Source: Polyangiaceae bacterium
GTDB taxonomy: Bacteria > Myxococcota_A > Polyangia > Polyangiales > Polyangiaceae
Assembly: GCA_025936045.1 (NCBI GenBank)
Contig: JAICUB010000011.1
Coordinates: 91,942 to 155,941, forward strand
DNA length: 64,000 bases
Direction: 5' to 3'
Shown here piece by piece: positions 18,294-27,308 of the stretch; within the stretch, counting starts at the first letter, position 1; the number at the start of each line of letters is the position of its first letter. The translations under genes were made by a program, and so were the position numbers. The notes below the pieces were generated by a model. The model searched no databases, had not been told where the DNA came from, and worked only from the letters and a program-made list of their open reading frames with translations.

Positions 18294-20465
18294 ATGTCGA
18301 AGAACATCCTGATCTTCGAGAGCGATGCCGCCTTCGCCAACGAGCTGCGAACGGGGTTTGCGCAGATGGGTTGCGAGGTCGGCGTCGTCGACGACGCCAC
18401 GCTCGGCTTGCAGCAGGCCGCGAAAGACAGACCCGATATCATCTACCTCGCCGTCGAGCTCCCGCGCAGCAACGGCTTTTCGGTGTGCAACAAGCTGAAG
18501 CGCGACCCGGGCCTGCAAGCGGTGCCCGTCGTGATCTTGAGCTCGGACTCGACCGACGAGACGTTCGAGCAACACCGGCGACTGCGCGGCCGCGCCGAGG
18601 ATTACATCCACAAGCCCATCGCGTTCGATGCGCTCATCGCGCGCACGGGGTCGCTCGCGGGGCTCAACGGCGTCGGGGCAGCCGCTACGGGCACGGAAGA
18701 CCGTAACTCGCAGCCCTCGCTCGTCGACGACTCCGATCTCCTCATCGACGACCTCGAGGAATCGCCGCCCGTAGCCGCCGAGAGCGGCGACGTCGCCGTG
18801 ACCGAAGAGGAGGTCATCATGGCCGCGCCGAGCATCGCGCCGGCCGCCGGCGACTCGGCTCCGGTCGAGGTCATGACACTGTCCGAACCACCGCTCGAGA
18901 TCGAGAGCGTGCCGGTGCCGCCGCCCCCCGACAGCCTGGGTGGGCTCGAAATCGAGAGCCTGAAGCCCGAGGTGCTGGCGGAGGCCGCGCTGCTCGAGGC
19001 GCCGCTGCCCGCGCCTCCCGCGCTCGAACCGGAGTCCATGCAGCCTCCGCCCGCGGAAACGGCCGCGCCGTTGTCGTCGGCGCCACCCATGGAGCCGCCG
19101 TCGGCGCCGCGTCCCGCGAGCCTCGTGCCGGGCGCCGCGCGCCGCCCGTCGGTGAGCCCCGACGCCGCGCGTCTGCACGAAGAGATCGATCGGCTGAAGC
19201 AGCGCTTGCGTGAAGTCGAAGACAGCGAGCGTGCGGCCCTCGCGCGCGCCGACGAGCTCGACGACGCCGTTCGTCGCGGCGCGTCGCGCGACGCGGAAGT
19301 GCAGCGCCTGCAGCGCGAGCTCGACGACACGAAGGCGCGGCTCTCGACCGGCAAGGCGCAGGGCTCGGCACGCGACTTTCTCGATCTGCGCGAGCAGCTA
19401 AACAAGAAGGACAAGGAGCTCCTCGAGCTCCGCGACGAGATCACCCGGCGCGACAAGGACTTGCTCTCGCTCAAGGACGGCGCGCTCGCGGTCGAACGCG
19501 AGAAGGCGGACTACGCCGATCGCGTCGCGGAGCTCGAGCAGAAGCTCGTCGAAGCACAAAAGCGCGAAGACGCCGCGAAGAACGACAAGGATCAGGCAGC
19601 CAAACGCGCGGAGGATTTCCGGCGCAAGGCCGACAAGCTGAAGAGCGACGTCGAGCTCCTGAGCGCCGAGCTCGCGAGCGACCGCGCCGGACGCGACGCC
19701 GAGCTCGCCGAGCGCGACGCGCGCGAGACCGCGCTCAGAAACGACGTCGAAGAGGCCAAGCGCCGCGGCGAGGCCGAGCTCGAAGCTGCCGTCGCCACGA
19801 CCGAAGAGCAGGGTAAAAAGCAGCTCGCCGACGCGCTCGAGCAGGCGGCCGCGCAGGCCGCGAGCGAGCGACAAAACGCCGTCGATACGGCGCGCGTCGA
19901 GGTGCGCGTCCAGGCCGAGCAGGAGTACGAGGCCAAGGTGATGGCCCTGAGCCGCGCGCAGGACGAGGCGCTCGCCAAGGTGCGCGCCGAGCACGGCCAG
20001 GCGCTCTCCGAAATCGAAGCGGCCACGGCGCGCCAGCTCGAGACCAAATCGGCGGAACTCGAAGCCGCACGGCGCGAGGCGGAAGAGCGGGCGCAGCGTG
20101 CCTCCTTGCTCGAATCGGACCTGATGGTCGATCGCGCCGCGCTCGCCGACGCGAGAAGCCAGTTGTCGACGGCGGAGGAGCAGCTCGGCCGCGCGAAGGG
20201 CGAGCTCGAAGCCGCGAGCAACGAGCTCGAATCGTTCCGTGACACCGCGACTCAACGCGCGCGCGCCATCACGAAGCTCGAGCAGGAGCTCGAAATCGCG
20301 CGCGCGGGCGCCCGCAGTGCGGAGAGCGCGCTCTCGAGCGAAAAGCAGCGCGCCGACGAGCTGCTCGGAGCCATCCGAACGAGCGACTCCGCGCTCGAAC
20401 GCGCCAAAGACGCGCTCGCCGCCACGCTCGCGCGCATCGAAGAAGCGCAGCAGAACCGCGGTTGA
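18294..20465 (+). CDS. frzS: FrzS-like protein: pseudo-receiver plus long coiled coil
   Basis: 723 residues. The first ~125 residues have a CheY-like receiver fold, but the phospho-acceptor Asp is replaced by Ala53 (in IIYLAVELP), while the conserved Lys107 remains. A Pro/Ala/Glu-rich linker (about 130-285) follows, then a continuous coiled coil from about 290 to 720. This is the architecture of Myxococcus FrzS, a polar protein needed for type IV pilus-based S-motility, including the same Asp-to-Ala change. The linker and coil are longer than in FrzS (about 555 aa). Orthology is likely, not proven. Confidence 0.78.
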   Translation: MSKNILIFESDAAFANELRTGFAQMGCEVGVVDDATLGLQQAAKDRPDIIYLAVELPRSNGFSVCNKLKRDPGLQAVPVVILSSDSTDETFEQHRRLRGRAEDYIHKPIAFDALIARTGSLAGLNGVGAAATGTEDRNSQPSLVDDSDLLIDDLEESPPVAAESGDVAVTEEEVIMAAPSIAPAAGDSAPVEVMTLSEPPLEIESVPVPPPPDSLGGLEIESLKPEVLAEAALLEAPLPAPPALEPESMQPPPAETAAPLSSAPPMEPPSAPRPASLVPGAARRPSVSPDAARLHEEIDRLKQRLREVEDSERAALARADELDDAVRRGASRDAEVQRLQRELDDTKARLSTGKAQGSARDFLDLREQLNKKDKELLELRDEITRRDKDLLSLKDGALAVEREKADYADRVAELEQKLVEAQKREDAAKNDKDQAAKRAEDFRRKADKLKSDVELLSAELASDRAGRDAELAERDARETALRNDVEEAKRRGEAELEAAVATTEEQGKKQLADALEQAAAQAASERQNAVDTARVEVRVQAEQEYEAKVMALSRAQDEALAKVRAEHGQALSEIEAATARQLETKSAELEAARREAEERAQRASLLESDLMVDRAALADARSQLSTAEEQLGRAKGELEAASNELESFRDTATQRARAITKLEQELEIARAGARSAESALSSEKQRADELLGAIRTSDSALERAKDALAATLARIEEAQQNRG

Positions 20466-20481
20466 ACCCGCGCGTTGCCCG

Positions 20482-21255
20482 TCAGCCGGCAGGCGACGCG
20501 CGTCTCACGCCGCACGTCGCTTCAATCAGGTGAAACACCCCGGGCATGAGCTCCCACGAAAAGTACGCGTGCGGCCGATCCGCAGGGAAAAAACCGCCCG
20601 TGAGGTGATCCAAGAGCTCACCCGAGCCGTCCGCTCGCGCCGCCTCCGGCTCGACCCCCGGGAAAAACCGCCGCACGATTTCCGCGTCCGTGAGCCGCAC
20701 CGCCGAGCGCGCCGGTTGCTCGATTTGCGGCGCCATCGCGCCCGACACGCGATCGTGAAAGCTCGCCCAGCTGCGTGACCGCGTCGCCTCCGCAACCGCT
20801 TCGCGCACCCGAGCGAGCTTCGCGTCGTCCGCCGCGTCGGCACCGAACAGCACCCGAAGCTGCCCCAAGATGTTCATGAAGAGCACGGCGACGTCACCCT
20901 CGCCGTCGAGCAGCCGCACGAGCGCCGTCGGATCGGCGAGCAGGTGATCGCGTGATTCGAACCGGAGCCGCGGTCGCGCTTCGAGCGGCGCGCGCGCGAG
21001 CCGGCGCCGGAACAGGAAGTGCGCCACCGGATCCGGCTCGAGGCACAAGACGTCCGTGAAGCGCTCGAAGAAGAACGGCTGCACGCACCAGCCGCCGCTC
21101 GCACCCACGACGACGAGCTTCTTCTCCGGCGGCTGCCACGCGTAGAGCCACTCCGCGAGCGCGAAGCGAAAGGGCGCCCACAGATTTTCGGCGTAACGTA
21201 AGCCGCGAAAGTGGTAGCGAAGCCCGCCCGCTTCGTTCAGCCAGGCTGCGCTCAC
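20482..21255 (-). CDS. Conserved hypothetical, Rossmann/methyltransferase-like
   Basis: 257 residues. A hydrophobic strand followed by a Gly-rich turn (LVVVGASGGWCV, about 46-57) and an acidic strand end (LCLEPDP) resemble SAM-binding motifs, but no specific methyltransferase motif follows. The GTG start overlaps the bpt stop as GTGA, so it belongs to the punA-cdd-bpt operon and is its last gene. Function not recognised. Confidence 0.72.
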   Translation of the reverse strand: MSAAWLNEAGGLRYHFRGLRYAENLWAPFRFALAEWLYAWQPPEKKLVVVGASGGWCVQPFFFERFTDVLCLEPDPVAHFLFRRRLARAPLEARPRLRFESRDHLLADPTALVRLLDGEGDVAVLFMNILGQLRVLFGADAADDAKLARVREAVAEATRSRSWASFHDRVSGAMAPQIEQPARSAVRLTDAEIVRRFFPGVEPEAARADGSGELLDHLTGGFFPADRPHAYFSWELMPGVFHLIEATCGVRRASPAG

Positions 21256-22010
21256 TCGGGGTTTTCCGCGCGCTCGACCGTCACCCAGCGCCCGTCGAGC
21301 AAGCGTTCATGCGGCAAGAATCGGGCTTTGTAGCGCATGCGCTCGCAGTCCCCGATGTAAAGCCCGAGGTAGAGGTAACGGAGCCCCCAGGTGCGACAGA
21401 GCTCGATCTGCTTCAGGATCGAATACGTGCCGAGGCTCAGATCCTCGCAGCTCGGATCGTAGAAACAGTAGACGGCGGAGAGCGCGTCGGTGCTGCGATC
21501 GGCGAGCGCGACGGCGACGAGCTTGTCGTCGAGCATGTAACGGATCTCGAAGCTCTCGCAGCACGTCATCACCAGAAATTGGCGATAGCCCGCCAGATCG
21601 ATCTCGCCGTCGCCGAGCTCGCGCAGCTGCTTGTGGCGGTTGTAGAGCTCGACGCGCGCCTCGTCCAAGAGCGGAGGCCCGACTTCGTAACGAAGCCGGG
21701 CGTCGCCGCGCGCGAGCGCACGCCGTTGCGAGCGGTTCGGCTGATAAGACTGCACGTCGAGGCGAATGGGCTCGCAAGCGCGGCACTCCGGACAAGCCGT
21801 GCGATAGAGAAACATGCCCTGCCGGCGATCACCCGCCGCGAGGCGCTGCTCGAGCTCGTCGCCCGTGAGCCTTCGCGAGGGCACACGCAGCGGCAAAACC
21901 GCCACGCGACCCGGTACGTACGGGCACTCGTGCGGCTCGTCGTACACGACGATCTCGGGCGGGGTGCCAGGGATGATACGGGGCGGCACGACCGGACTCG
22001 CTCGCGTCAT
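21252..22010 (-). CDS. bpt: Leucyl/arginyl-tRNA-protein transferase (Bpt/Ate1 type)
   Basis: 252 residues. It adds an amino acid from charged tRNA to the N-terminus of proteins, marking them for N-end-rule degradation. The N-terminal Cys cluster (CPYVPGR, CPECRAC) and the GNAT-like C-terminal half (YRQFLV, LYLGLYI, MRYKARF) identify it. ATG 22010 has a GGGGG ribosome site and overlaps the cdd stop as ATGA; the longer upstream reading is a shadow. Confidence 0.88.
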   Translation of the reverse strand: MTRASPVVPPRIIPGTPPEIVVYDEPHECPYVPGRVAVLPLRVPSRRLTGDELEQRLAAGDRRQGMFLYRTACPECRACEPIRLDVQSYQPNRSQRRALARGDARLRYEVGPPLLDEARVELYNRHKQLRELGDGEIDLAGYRQFLVMTCCESFEIRYMLDDKLVAVALADRSTDALSAVYCFYDPSCEDLSLGTYSILKQIELCRTWGLRYLYLGLYIGDCERMRYKARFLPHERLLDGRWVTVERAENPE

Positions 22011-22438
22011 TCTGCCCCCTCGAAAACGAACGGCTCGGGCATCAACGCGGCGAGCGTCGTCTTGCGGTGGCCGCTCGGCCCCGCGACGATCACCTCCGCC
22101 TTCGGCGCGTGCTCGATCAACACCTGACGGCACATGCCGCACGGCATGCTGAGCTCGGGACCTTCGGCGTACACGGCGACGCGCGTGACGTTGTGTTCGC
22201 CCGCAGCGACCATGCAAAAAATTGCCGCTCGCTCGGCGCACACGGTCGCGCCGTAAGACGCGTTCTCGACGTTCGCACCGGTGAAGACGCCGCCGTGCTC
22301 CGTTTCGATCGCCGCACCCACGCGAAATTTCGAATACGGGGCATAGGCGCGCTCGCGAACGGCTTTCGCGGCGGAGACGAGCCGGACCTCGGCGGGAGTG
22401 AGCTCAGCCAGGGGCGACCTCGGGGGCCAGGCGTTCAA
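22007..22438 (-). CDS. cdd: Cytidine deaminase
   Basis: Deaminates cytidine and deoxycytidine in pyrimidine salvage. Zinc and catalytic motifs are complete: NVENASYGATVCAERAAI (Cys ligand and catalytic Glu) and PCGMCRQV. The start is unclear. The frame is open to ATG 22504, TTG is at 22438, and a CTG at 22411 has the best ribosome site (GAGG, 6 nt away) and gives the usual ~134 residues. It overlaps both punA upstream and bpt downstream, forming a salvage operon. Confidence 0.88.
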   Translation of the reverse strand: MNAWPPRSPLAELTPAEVRLVSAAKAVRERAYAPYSKFRVGAAIETEHGGVFTGANVENASYGATVCAERAAIFCMVAAGEHNVTRVAVYAEGPELSMPCGMCRQVLIEHAPKAEVIVAGPSGHRKTTLAALMPEPFVFEGAE

Positions 22439-23234
22439 TCCAGCCCGAAAGCAGCCGTTCCAGCCGATCCCGACTGGCGGCGCCGGTCGCTTGCACGTCC
22501 GCATGGTCGAGCGGCGCGCTCGAGAGTCCGGCCGCCATGTTCGTGATCACGCTCACGGCGCCGACCCGCACGCCGCGATGGCGCAGGGCAACGACTTCGA
22601 GCACCGTGCTCATTCCGACCGCGTCTGCTCCGAGCATGCCCAGCATACGGATCTCCGCGGGCGTTTCATAACTCGGTCCGAGCACACCCGCGTACACGCC
22701 CTCGTCGAGCTCGAGACCTTCGGCGCGCGCGGTTTCATGCGCGAGCTCTCGGCAGCGGAGATCGTAGGCTGCGCTCATGTCGGGGAAGCGTGGGAACGGC
22801 GACTCGTTCGGGCCGAGGAGCGCGTTCGTGCCTGTGAAATTTACGTGATCGCGCAACAGGAGCAATCCTCCCGGGCGCAGCCCCGCACGAATTCCACCCG
22901 CCGCATTGGTGACGAGCACGATGCCACAGCCGAGCGCGGCTAAAAGCCTCACTCCGAATACGACTTTGTGCGGCGGGTGTCCTTCATACAGATGCACGCG
23001 ACCCGAGAGGCACGCGACCGAAACGCCACGCACGACACCGAGCACGAGCTCACCCGAGTGACCCGCAACGCCCGGCGCCGGAAAACCCGGAATGTCCCGA
23101 TAGGGAACGACGGCGCGTTCCCCCATGCCGTGGGCAAAGCCCCCGAGGCCGGAGCCGAGCACGACCCCGACCCTGGGCGGCCTCCGAGCCCTGGTGAGCA
23201 CGATTCGCGCGGCTTCGTCGAGCTCGGTAGCCAT
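22404..23234 (-). CDS. punA: Purine-nucleoside phosphorylase
   Basis: 276 residues of the trimeric PNP family that splits purine nucleosides with phosphate. Visible motifs are VVLGSGLGG (phosphate loop, near 25), HSGELVLG, GRVHLYEG (near 78), VTNAAGGI (near 109), GPSYETPAEIRML (near 188) and GMSTVLEVVALRH. It is first in a minus-strand operon with cdd and bpt, consistent with nucleoside salvage. Confidence 0.92.
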   Translation of the reverse strand: MATELDEAARIVLTRARRPPRVGVVLGSGLGGFAHGMGERAVVPYRDIPGFPAPGVAGHSGELVLGVVRGVSVACLSGRVHLYEGHPPHKVVFGVRLLAALGCGIVLVTNAAGGIRAGLRPGGLLLLRDHVNFTGTNALLGPNESPFPRFPDMSAAYDLRCRELAHETARAEGLELDEGVYAGVLGPSYETPAEIRMLGMLGADAVGMSTVLEVVALRHRGVRVGAVSVITNMAAGLSSAPLDHADVQATGAASRDRLERLLSGWIERLAPEVAPG

Positions 23235-23290
23235 GCTATAGCGTCGCCCCCCTAGAAGGCGCTCGCCAAGCGAGCGCTGCTGGAGCCCTC

Positions 23291-23623
23291 ATGGCAACCA
23301 AATTCGCGCAATTCCTCAAGGATAACAAGATTGACCCGCGCCGCATCCTCACGGTGTCCAAGCGCATCGAGCGCCTGCAGCCCGAGGATCGGAAGCTCAA
23401 GTTCGTGAAAAAAGCGGCGAAGAGCGAAGGCGCGAAGCCCGCGGAGGGCGCCGAAAAGCCGGGAAAGCCGCGCTCGGGTCGCCCGGTTACGCCGCGCCTC
23501 ATCGAGTCGGCCTCCGTCGGCAAGCCCGTCGCCGGCCCCGCGAAGACCCGCCTGCTGCGCGCCGTGAACCGCATTCTCGAACAGAAAAAGAAGCCTGCGG
23601 TGGAACTGAAAGCGGTTTTCTGA
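23291..23623 (+). CDS. Small basic conserved hypothetical protein
   Basis: 110 residues, strongly basic, with Lys/Pro/Ala-rich centre and the N-terminus MATKFAQFLKDNKID. A ribosome site (GGAG, 6 nt before ATG 23291) supports it. No domain recognised; the charge suggests nucleic-acid binding, which is a guess. It diverges from punA and is followed by a strong hairpin. Confidence 0.7.
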   Translation: MATKFAQFLKDNKIDPRRILTVSKRIERLQPEDRKLKFVKKAAKSEGAKPAEGAEKPGKPRSGRPVTPRLIESASVGKPVAGPAKTRLLRAVNRILEQKKKPAVELKAVF

Positions 23624-23647
23624 ACCCTCCGCGCTCGTGAATGACGG

Positions 23648-23675
23648 CCGAGCGGGCTGCAACGAACCCGCTCGG
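23648..23675 (+). terminator. Terminator-like hairpin
   Basis: Perfect 9-bp stem (CCGAGCGGG / CCCGCTCGG) with a 10-nt loop, 25 bp after the small basic gene. No T-run follows. It overlaps the first possible start (GTG 23675) of the sigma factor ORF, which argues for a later start of that gene. Confidence 0.5.
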
Positions 23676-23791
23676 TGAGACCAGCACCCATTTCCGAGTA
23701 TACGGGGACGCGGCGTGCCGCATGGTCGGGGGAGCACCGTTTGGAGGCCCGCCTCGAGCCTCCGGCGCCGGAAAGCGCTACCCTGAGCGTG

Positions 23792-24412
23792 GTGAGTGAC
23801 GGGAGCGACCTGGTGGCGCGCTGCCGCGCGGGTGAGCCTGCGGCTTTTCGGCAGCTCTTTCGCGAGCATCGTACGAGCGTCACCCGGTTGATCCACCGTA
23901 TGACGGGTGGAAGCCAGGACCTCGAGGATCTCGTACAGGAGACCTTCGTGCAGGTGCACCGGAGCCTCGGCAACTTCCGGCGTGAAGCGCAGCTCGGCAC
24001 CTGGATTTACCGCATCGCTATCAACGTCGTCCTCATGCACCGGCGCGCGCTGAGGAGCCGCCCCTCGTTCGCGCCGGGGCCGAGCGACGCGCGGCTCGAC
24101 GAAGAAGACCTGCCCGACGAGCTGCTCGCGCGGCGCCGCCGCGTCGCCGCTCTCTATCGCCTGCTCGACGGGATGAGCGAGAAGAAGCGAACCGTGTACG
24201 TACTGCACGAGCTCGAAGGGCTCTCGCCCGCCGCGATCTCGAAGCTCGTCGGCGCACCGGTGCTCACGGTGCGCACGCGACTCTTCTACGCGCGGCGCTC
24301 GCTCCTCGCGGAGCTCGCAGACGAGCCGTCGCTCGCCGCGCTCGCCGACGCGCTCCCTCCCTTGTCCGATCCCGCACCCGCCGGCGCCGAGCCGCACAAG
24401 GAGCCGGCATGA
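23792..24412 (+). CDS. ECF-family RNA polymerase sigma factor
   Basis: About 206 residues from GTG 23792. Region 2 is clear (AAFRQLFREH, DLEDLVQETFVQVHRSL, GTWIYRIAINVVL), as is region 4 (KKRTVYVLHELEGLS, LTVRTRLFYARRSLL). The ORF is open to GTG 23675, but that reading begins inside a terminator hairpin. The stop overlaps the FecR-type gene as ATGA, giving the usual sigma/anti-sigma pair. Confidence 0.87.
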   Translation: MSDGSDLVARCRAGEPAAFRQLFREHRTSVTRLIHRMTGGSQDLEDLVQETFVQVHRSLGNFRREAQLGTWIYRIAINVVLMHRRALRSRPSFAPGPSDARLDEEDLPDELLARRRRVAALYRLLDGMSEKKRTVYVLHELEGLSPAAISKLVGAPVLTVRTRLFYARRSLLAELADEPSLAALADALPPLSDPAPAGAEPHKEPA

Positions 24413-25605
24413 GCCCCGATCGCAGCGAACGTGCCTTGCGCGAAGTCACGCGCGAAGCGCGCACCGAACAGTTACCCAAGGTCGACTGGGCCGCCATCGA
24501 AGAGCAACTGCCGATGACGCGCGTGCACACGCTGCCGCCGCGCCCGCGAAGCTTTCGTCCCTGGCTCGTCGCGGCCGCGTTCGCGCTCGCCGGCGGCGCG
24601 GGCGCCTACGCGTTCACTCTCGTTTACCCGCATGCCGCGCAGGTCGCGACGACGCGGGTGAGCACCCCCGTGACACCGCCCGCCGCCCGTGCCCCCGCGA
24701 ACGAGGACGTGAACGGCGACGCGCTCTTCGTGGGCGCGCGCGTCGTGGCGGGTGATTTCCCGCAGAGCGTCGTCCACGCCGGGCACGCGCGCTGGACGCT
24801 CGCGCCGCACAGCGAGGGCACCCTGCTCGCGAACGGCGACATCGTCACCGTCCGGCTCGAGCATGGGAGCGTCACCTCGCGCGTCGTGAAGAGCTCGCGC
24901 ACGGAGACGTTCGCGGTCGAGGCCGCGGACGTGCGTGTCGCAGCCCATGGCACCGAGTTCACGGTGAGCCTCGGAGCCGACGGCGTCTCGGTGAGCGTCA
25001 CCGAGGGCTCGGTGCTCGTCGGCCCGCGAGAGGAGCCCGGCCAAGGCCAGCTCCTCATCAGCCCGGCCGCGAAGCGCTACACGGGCGCCGCCCTCCCCGT
25101 CGAAGACGACGGTAGCGGGCTCGAAGCGCTCGGCGGGCATCGCGCCGCGAACCGCATGGCCGCCGAAAGCACGCCGGATGCGAGCGGCAGCACGGGCGCC
25201 TCGGGCAAGTCGAGCCGGCTCGGGCTCGCACCCCCCGCGTCCACGGAGAAGCTCACCGCGCGCAAGGCCGCGAGCGGGCCGGCAGCGGGCGCCGCACCGA
25301 GCGAGGTCGATGAGCGACCGAGCGAGCCGTCGGCGGCGGGGCTCGAAGCAGCGACGGCGAGCGTCATGCGCCTCACGCAAGCTTGCTTCAAGGAGCGCAC
25401 CATCGCCGGCGAGGGCGTCCGCGTCACGGCGCAAACGAGCGTCACCTTCCGCACGCTGCCGGAAGGCGGCGTGAACCGCGTCGTCTTCGAACCGCCGCTC
25501 TCACCCGCCGTGCAAGCATGCGTGAACGCCGGCATGGGCGCGATCCAGACGGACGCCACGCGCAACGGCTTCCAGGTTTCGCACTCGCTCGATCTCGAGC
25601 GCTGA
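24409..25605 (+). CDS. FecR-domain anti-sigma / regulator
   Basis: 398 residues. A short cytoplasmic N-terminus and one membrane segment (about 50-70) are followed by a FecR domain (RVVAGD, EGTLLANGDIVTVRLEHGSV, VAAHGTEFTV). A Pro/Ala-rich linker ends in a ~90-residue Cys-containing module (about 310-398) that resembles the tail of the zinc-ribbon AgmX-like protein at 2617. Coupled by ATGA to the ECF sigma gene, it most likely controls that sigma factor across the membrane. Confidence 0.82.
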   Translation: MSPDRSERALREVTREARTEQLPKVDWAAIEEQLPMTRVHTLPPRPRSFRPWLVAAAFALAGGAGAYAFTLVYPHAAQVATTRVSTPVTPPAARAPANEDVNGDALFVGARVVAGDFPQSVVHAGHARWTLAPHSEGTLLANGDIVTVRLEHGSVTSRVVKSSRTETFAVEAADVRVAAHGTEFTVSLGADGVSVSVTEGSVLVGPREEPGQGQLLISPAAKRYTGAALPVEDDGSGLEALGGHRAANRMAAESTPDASGSTGASGKSSRLGLAPPASTEKLTARKAASGPAAGAAPSEVDERPSEPSAAGLEAATASVMRLTQACFKERTIAGEGVRVTAQTSVTFRTLPEGGVNRVVFEPPLSPAVQACVNAGMGAIQTDATRNGFQVSHSLDLER

Positions 25606-25631
25606 GCGCTCGCGCCGTTCGGCTCCGTCCG

Positions 25632-26036
25632 CTATTCGTCGCGGCGCAGCACGACGGCGTGCGTCGTATCGAGCATCCAGCGCACGCTGCGCTCGTCGTC
25701 GATGCGCAGATGCAGTGGATCCGTCTTGCCGTCGGGGCGCTGCACGGCGAGACGCACGTCGCTATCGTGAACCGCCGCGACCTTGTACGGGGCGCTTCGG
25801 GGCTCCTCGGCGGGGATCGTGACCGTGATCTGCGAGCCCGAGAACTCGAACGAGACGCCCTTCGCCCAACCGGTCGCGCGCGAAAGCTCACGCTGCTCGA
25901 AACTCTCCACCGAGTCGCCGAGCCAGCGCCCGTCGAGCTGGCGCTGGACGGGATTTCCGCATCCCACGAGACAGGGAGCCGCGACGAGAACCGTCAAAAG
26001 CGCGGCTTTTCCCGGAGAAATTGGCATGAACGGCAT
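25632..26036 (-). CDS. Lipoprotein of unknown function
   Basis: 134 residues from ATG 26036 (ATG 26027 also possible). The lipobox is LVGC. The mature part is about 110 residues of beta-rich sequence with QRQLDGRWLGDSVESF near its start, like small lipocalin-type domains. It is downstream of the SUMF1-like lipoprotein on the same strand and converges with the FecR gene. Confidence 0.72.
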   Translation of the reverse strand: MPFMPISPGKAALLTVLVAAPCLVGCGNPVQRQLDGRWLGDSVESFEQRELSRATGWAKGVSFEFSGSQITVTIPAEEPRSAPYKVAAVHDSDVRLAVQRPDGKTDPLHLRIDDERSVRWMLDTTHAVVLRRDE

Positions 26037-26108
26037 GGTAAGATACTCACCTACATTGTAGCCAAGTTTGTGCATGCCTCCGGCCGTCCAAGCCTTCCAT
26101 CCCCTCGC

Positions 26109-27053
26109 CTAGCGGCAGCAGCGTACGCCGGTGCTGTAGTCGAAGTATTCGGGCGGGTGCTCCGTCACGCGGGCGTCGCAGCCGTTCAGGGTAGCCCGCG
26201 AGTAAAATCCCCCGAGGAAGGCACCTCGGGGCTCGTCGACCCACTCGTCGAGGTTGCCGACCATGTCGAAGACGGCGTCGGAGCCCCAGTCGCTCCGGCA
26301 GCGCTCGGTCTCGCCCGTGCGGCGGAGGAGCGGGCCCGTCGCGCCGCTGACGAGGTTGAGCCGCGGGTCGAGATGATTGCGCGAGGCGTTCCCCCAGAGC
26401 ACCGTCGCTGGGTGTGCCTCGCGGTACACGTTGCAGGCGCCCGCTTCGTAGCTCGCGCCGTACGGAAACTGCCGGTTTCGTTCGCCACGACAGGCGGTGA
26501 CCCACTCCGCGGCGCTGCAGAGCCGTTTGCCGGCGTTGGCGCAGGCCCGCGCGGCGAGCAAGCCGCTCACGTAACCATTCGGAGTGACGCCGGCCACGGA
26601 CATCGCCTTCGGCTCGAACGGCTCGAGCAGCTCCCACGCGGGAGGCTGCGGGAGCTCGGGCGCGTCGCGCGGTCGCGTGCCCGTGAACGCTTCGAACGCG
26701 GTCTTCGCGTCCGCGCGCCGCGGGGCGAAGTAGGGCGAGATGGCCCGCGCGAGCTTCAGATCGACGAGCGACGCTTCGTAGCGATCGATGCAAAAACGCC
26801 CGCCGACATCGACCATGTCGGAGCCGCAGCGACCCGCGAGCGGCGGCGCGACCGCGGCCGGCGGCGGTGCGCCTTCGAGCGCGTGATCGCCGCCGTCGGG
26901 CAGGTACAACACGACCGGCGGCGTGTCGCTCGCGAGCGGCGGCGACGCGCGAGCGCTCGGCGCTGGATGCTCGTCCGGCGCCGAGTGGCGCTCACAAGCG
27001 GCGCCGGTCGCGATGAGGAAGCAGAGCGATGTCGCGCGAGCGCGCGCTCTCAC
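26109..27053 (-). CDS. SUMF1/FGE-domain lipoprotein
   Basis: 314 residues, GTG start. The signal has a lipobox (GAAC). After a Pro-rich linker comes a formylglycine-generating-enzyme-like domain: FCIDRYEAS, KRLCSAAEWVTACRG, NVYR, DMVGNLDEWVDE, GFYSRA and a C-terminal GVRCC. Many such proteins are not oxidases but binding or PvdO-like proteins, so activity is uncertain. Its start overlaps the infA stop (GTGA). Confidence 0.83.
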   Translation of the reverse strand: MRARARATSLCFLIATGAACERHSAPDEHPAPSARASPPLASDTPPVVLYLPDGGDHALEGAPPPAAVAPPLAGRCGSDMVDVGGRFCIDRYEASLVDLKLARAISPYFAPRRADAKTAFEAFTGTRPRDAPELPQPPAWELLEPFEPKAMSVAGVTPNGYVSGLLAARACANAGKRLCSAAEWVTACRGERNRQFPYGASYEAGACNVYREAHPATVLWGNASRNHLDPRLNLVSGATGPLLRRTGETERCRSDWGSDAVFDMVGNLDEWVDEPRGAFLGGFYSRATLNGCDARVTEHPPEYFDYSTGVRCCR

Positions 27054-27271
27054 TTGCCGCGGTAGACGATGAGCCCGTGGCTCAAGTCGTACGGCGAAAC
27101 CGCGACGCGCACGCGGTCACCGGGGAGCACGCGGATATGGTGCCGGCGCATGCGACCGGAGAGCTGTGCTCGCACGATGGCGCCGCCCTGGTCGACCTTG
27201 ATGTTGTATTGGCCGCCGCCGAGGGCGTCTTGAATGACGCCTTCCATTTCGAGCAGATCGCCCTTACTCAT
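27050..27271 (-). CDS. infA: Translation initiation factor IF-1
   Basis: 73 residues of S1/OB fold that bind the A-site of the 30S subunit during initiation. The motifs EMEGVIQDAL, SGRMRRHHIRVLPGDRV and SPYDL match IF-1 along the whole length, one residue longer than E. coli IF-1. Unusually, it is not in a ribosomal operon here; its stop overlaps the start of a SUMF1-type lipoprotein gene. Confidence 0.95.
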   Translation of the reverse strand: MSKGDLLEMEGVIQDALGGGQYNIKVDQGGAIVRAQLSGRMRRHHIRVLPGDRVRVAVSPYDLSHGLIVYRGK

Positions 27272-27308
27272 GTGTTACGTTTCGCAAAAGACATCCCGGT
27301 CGTAGGTT

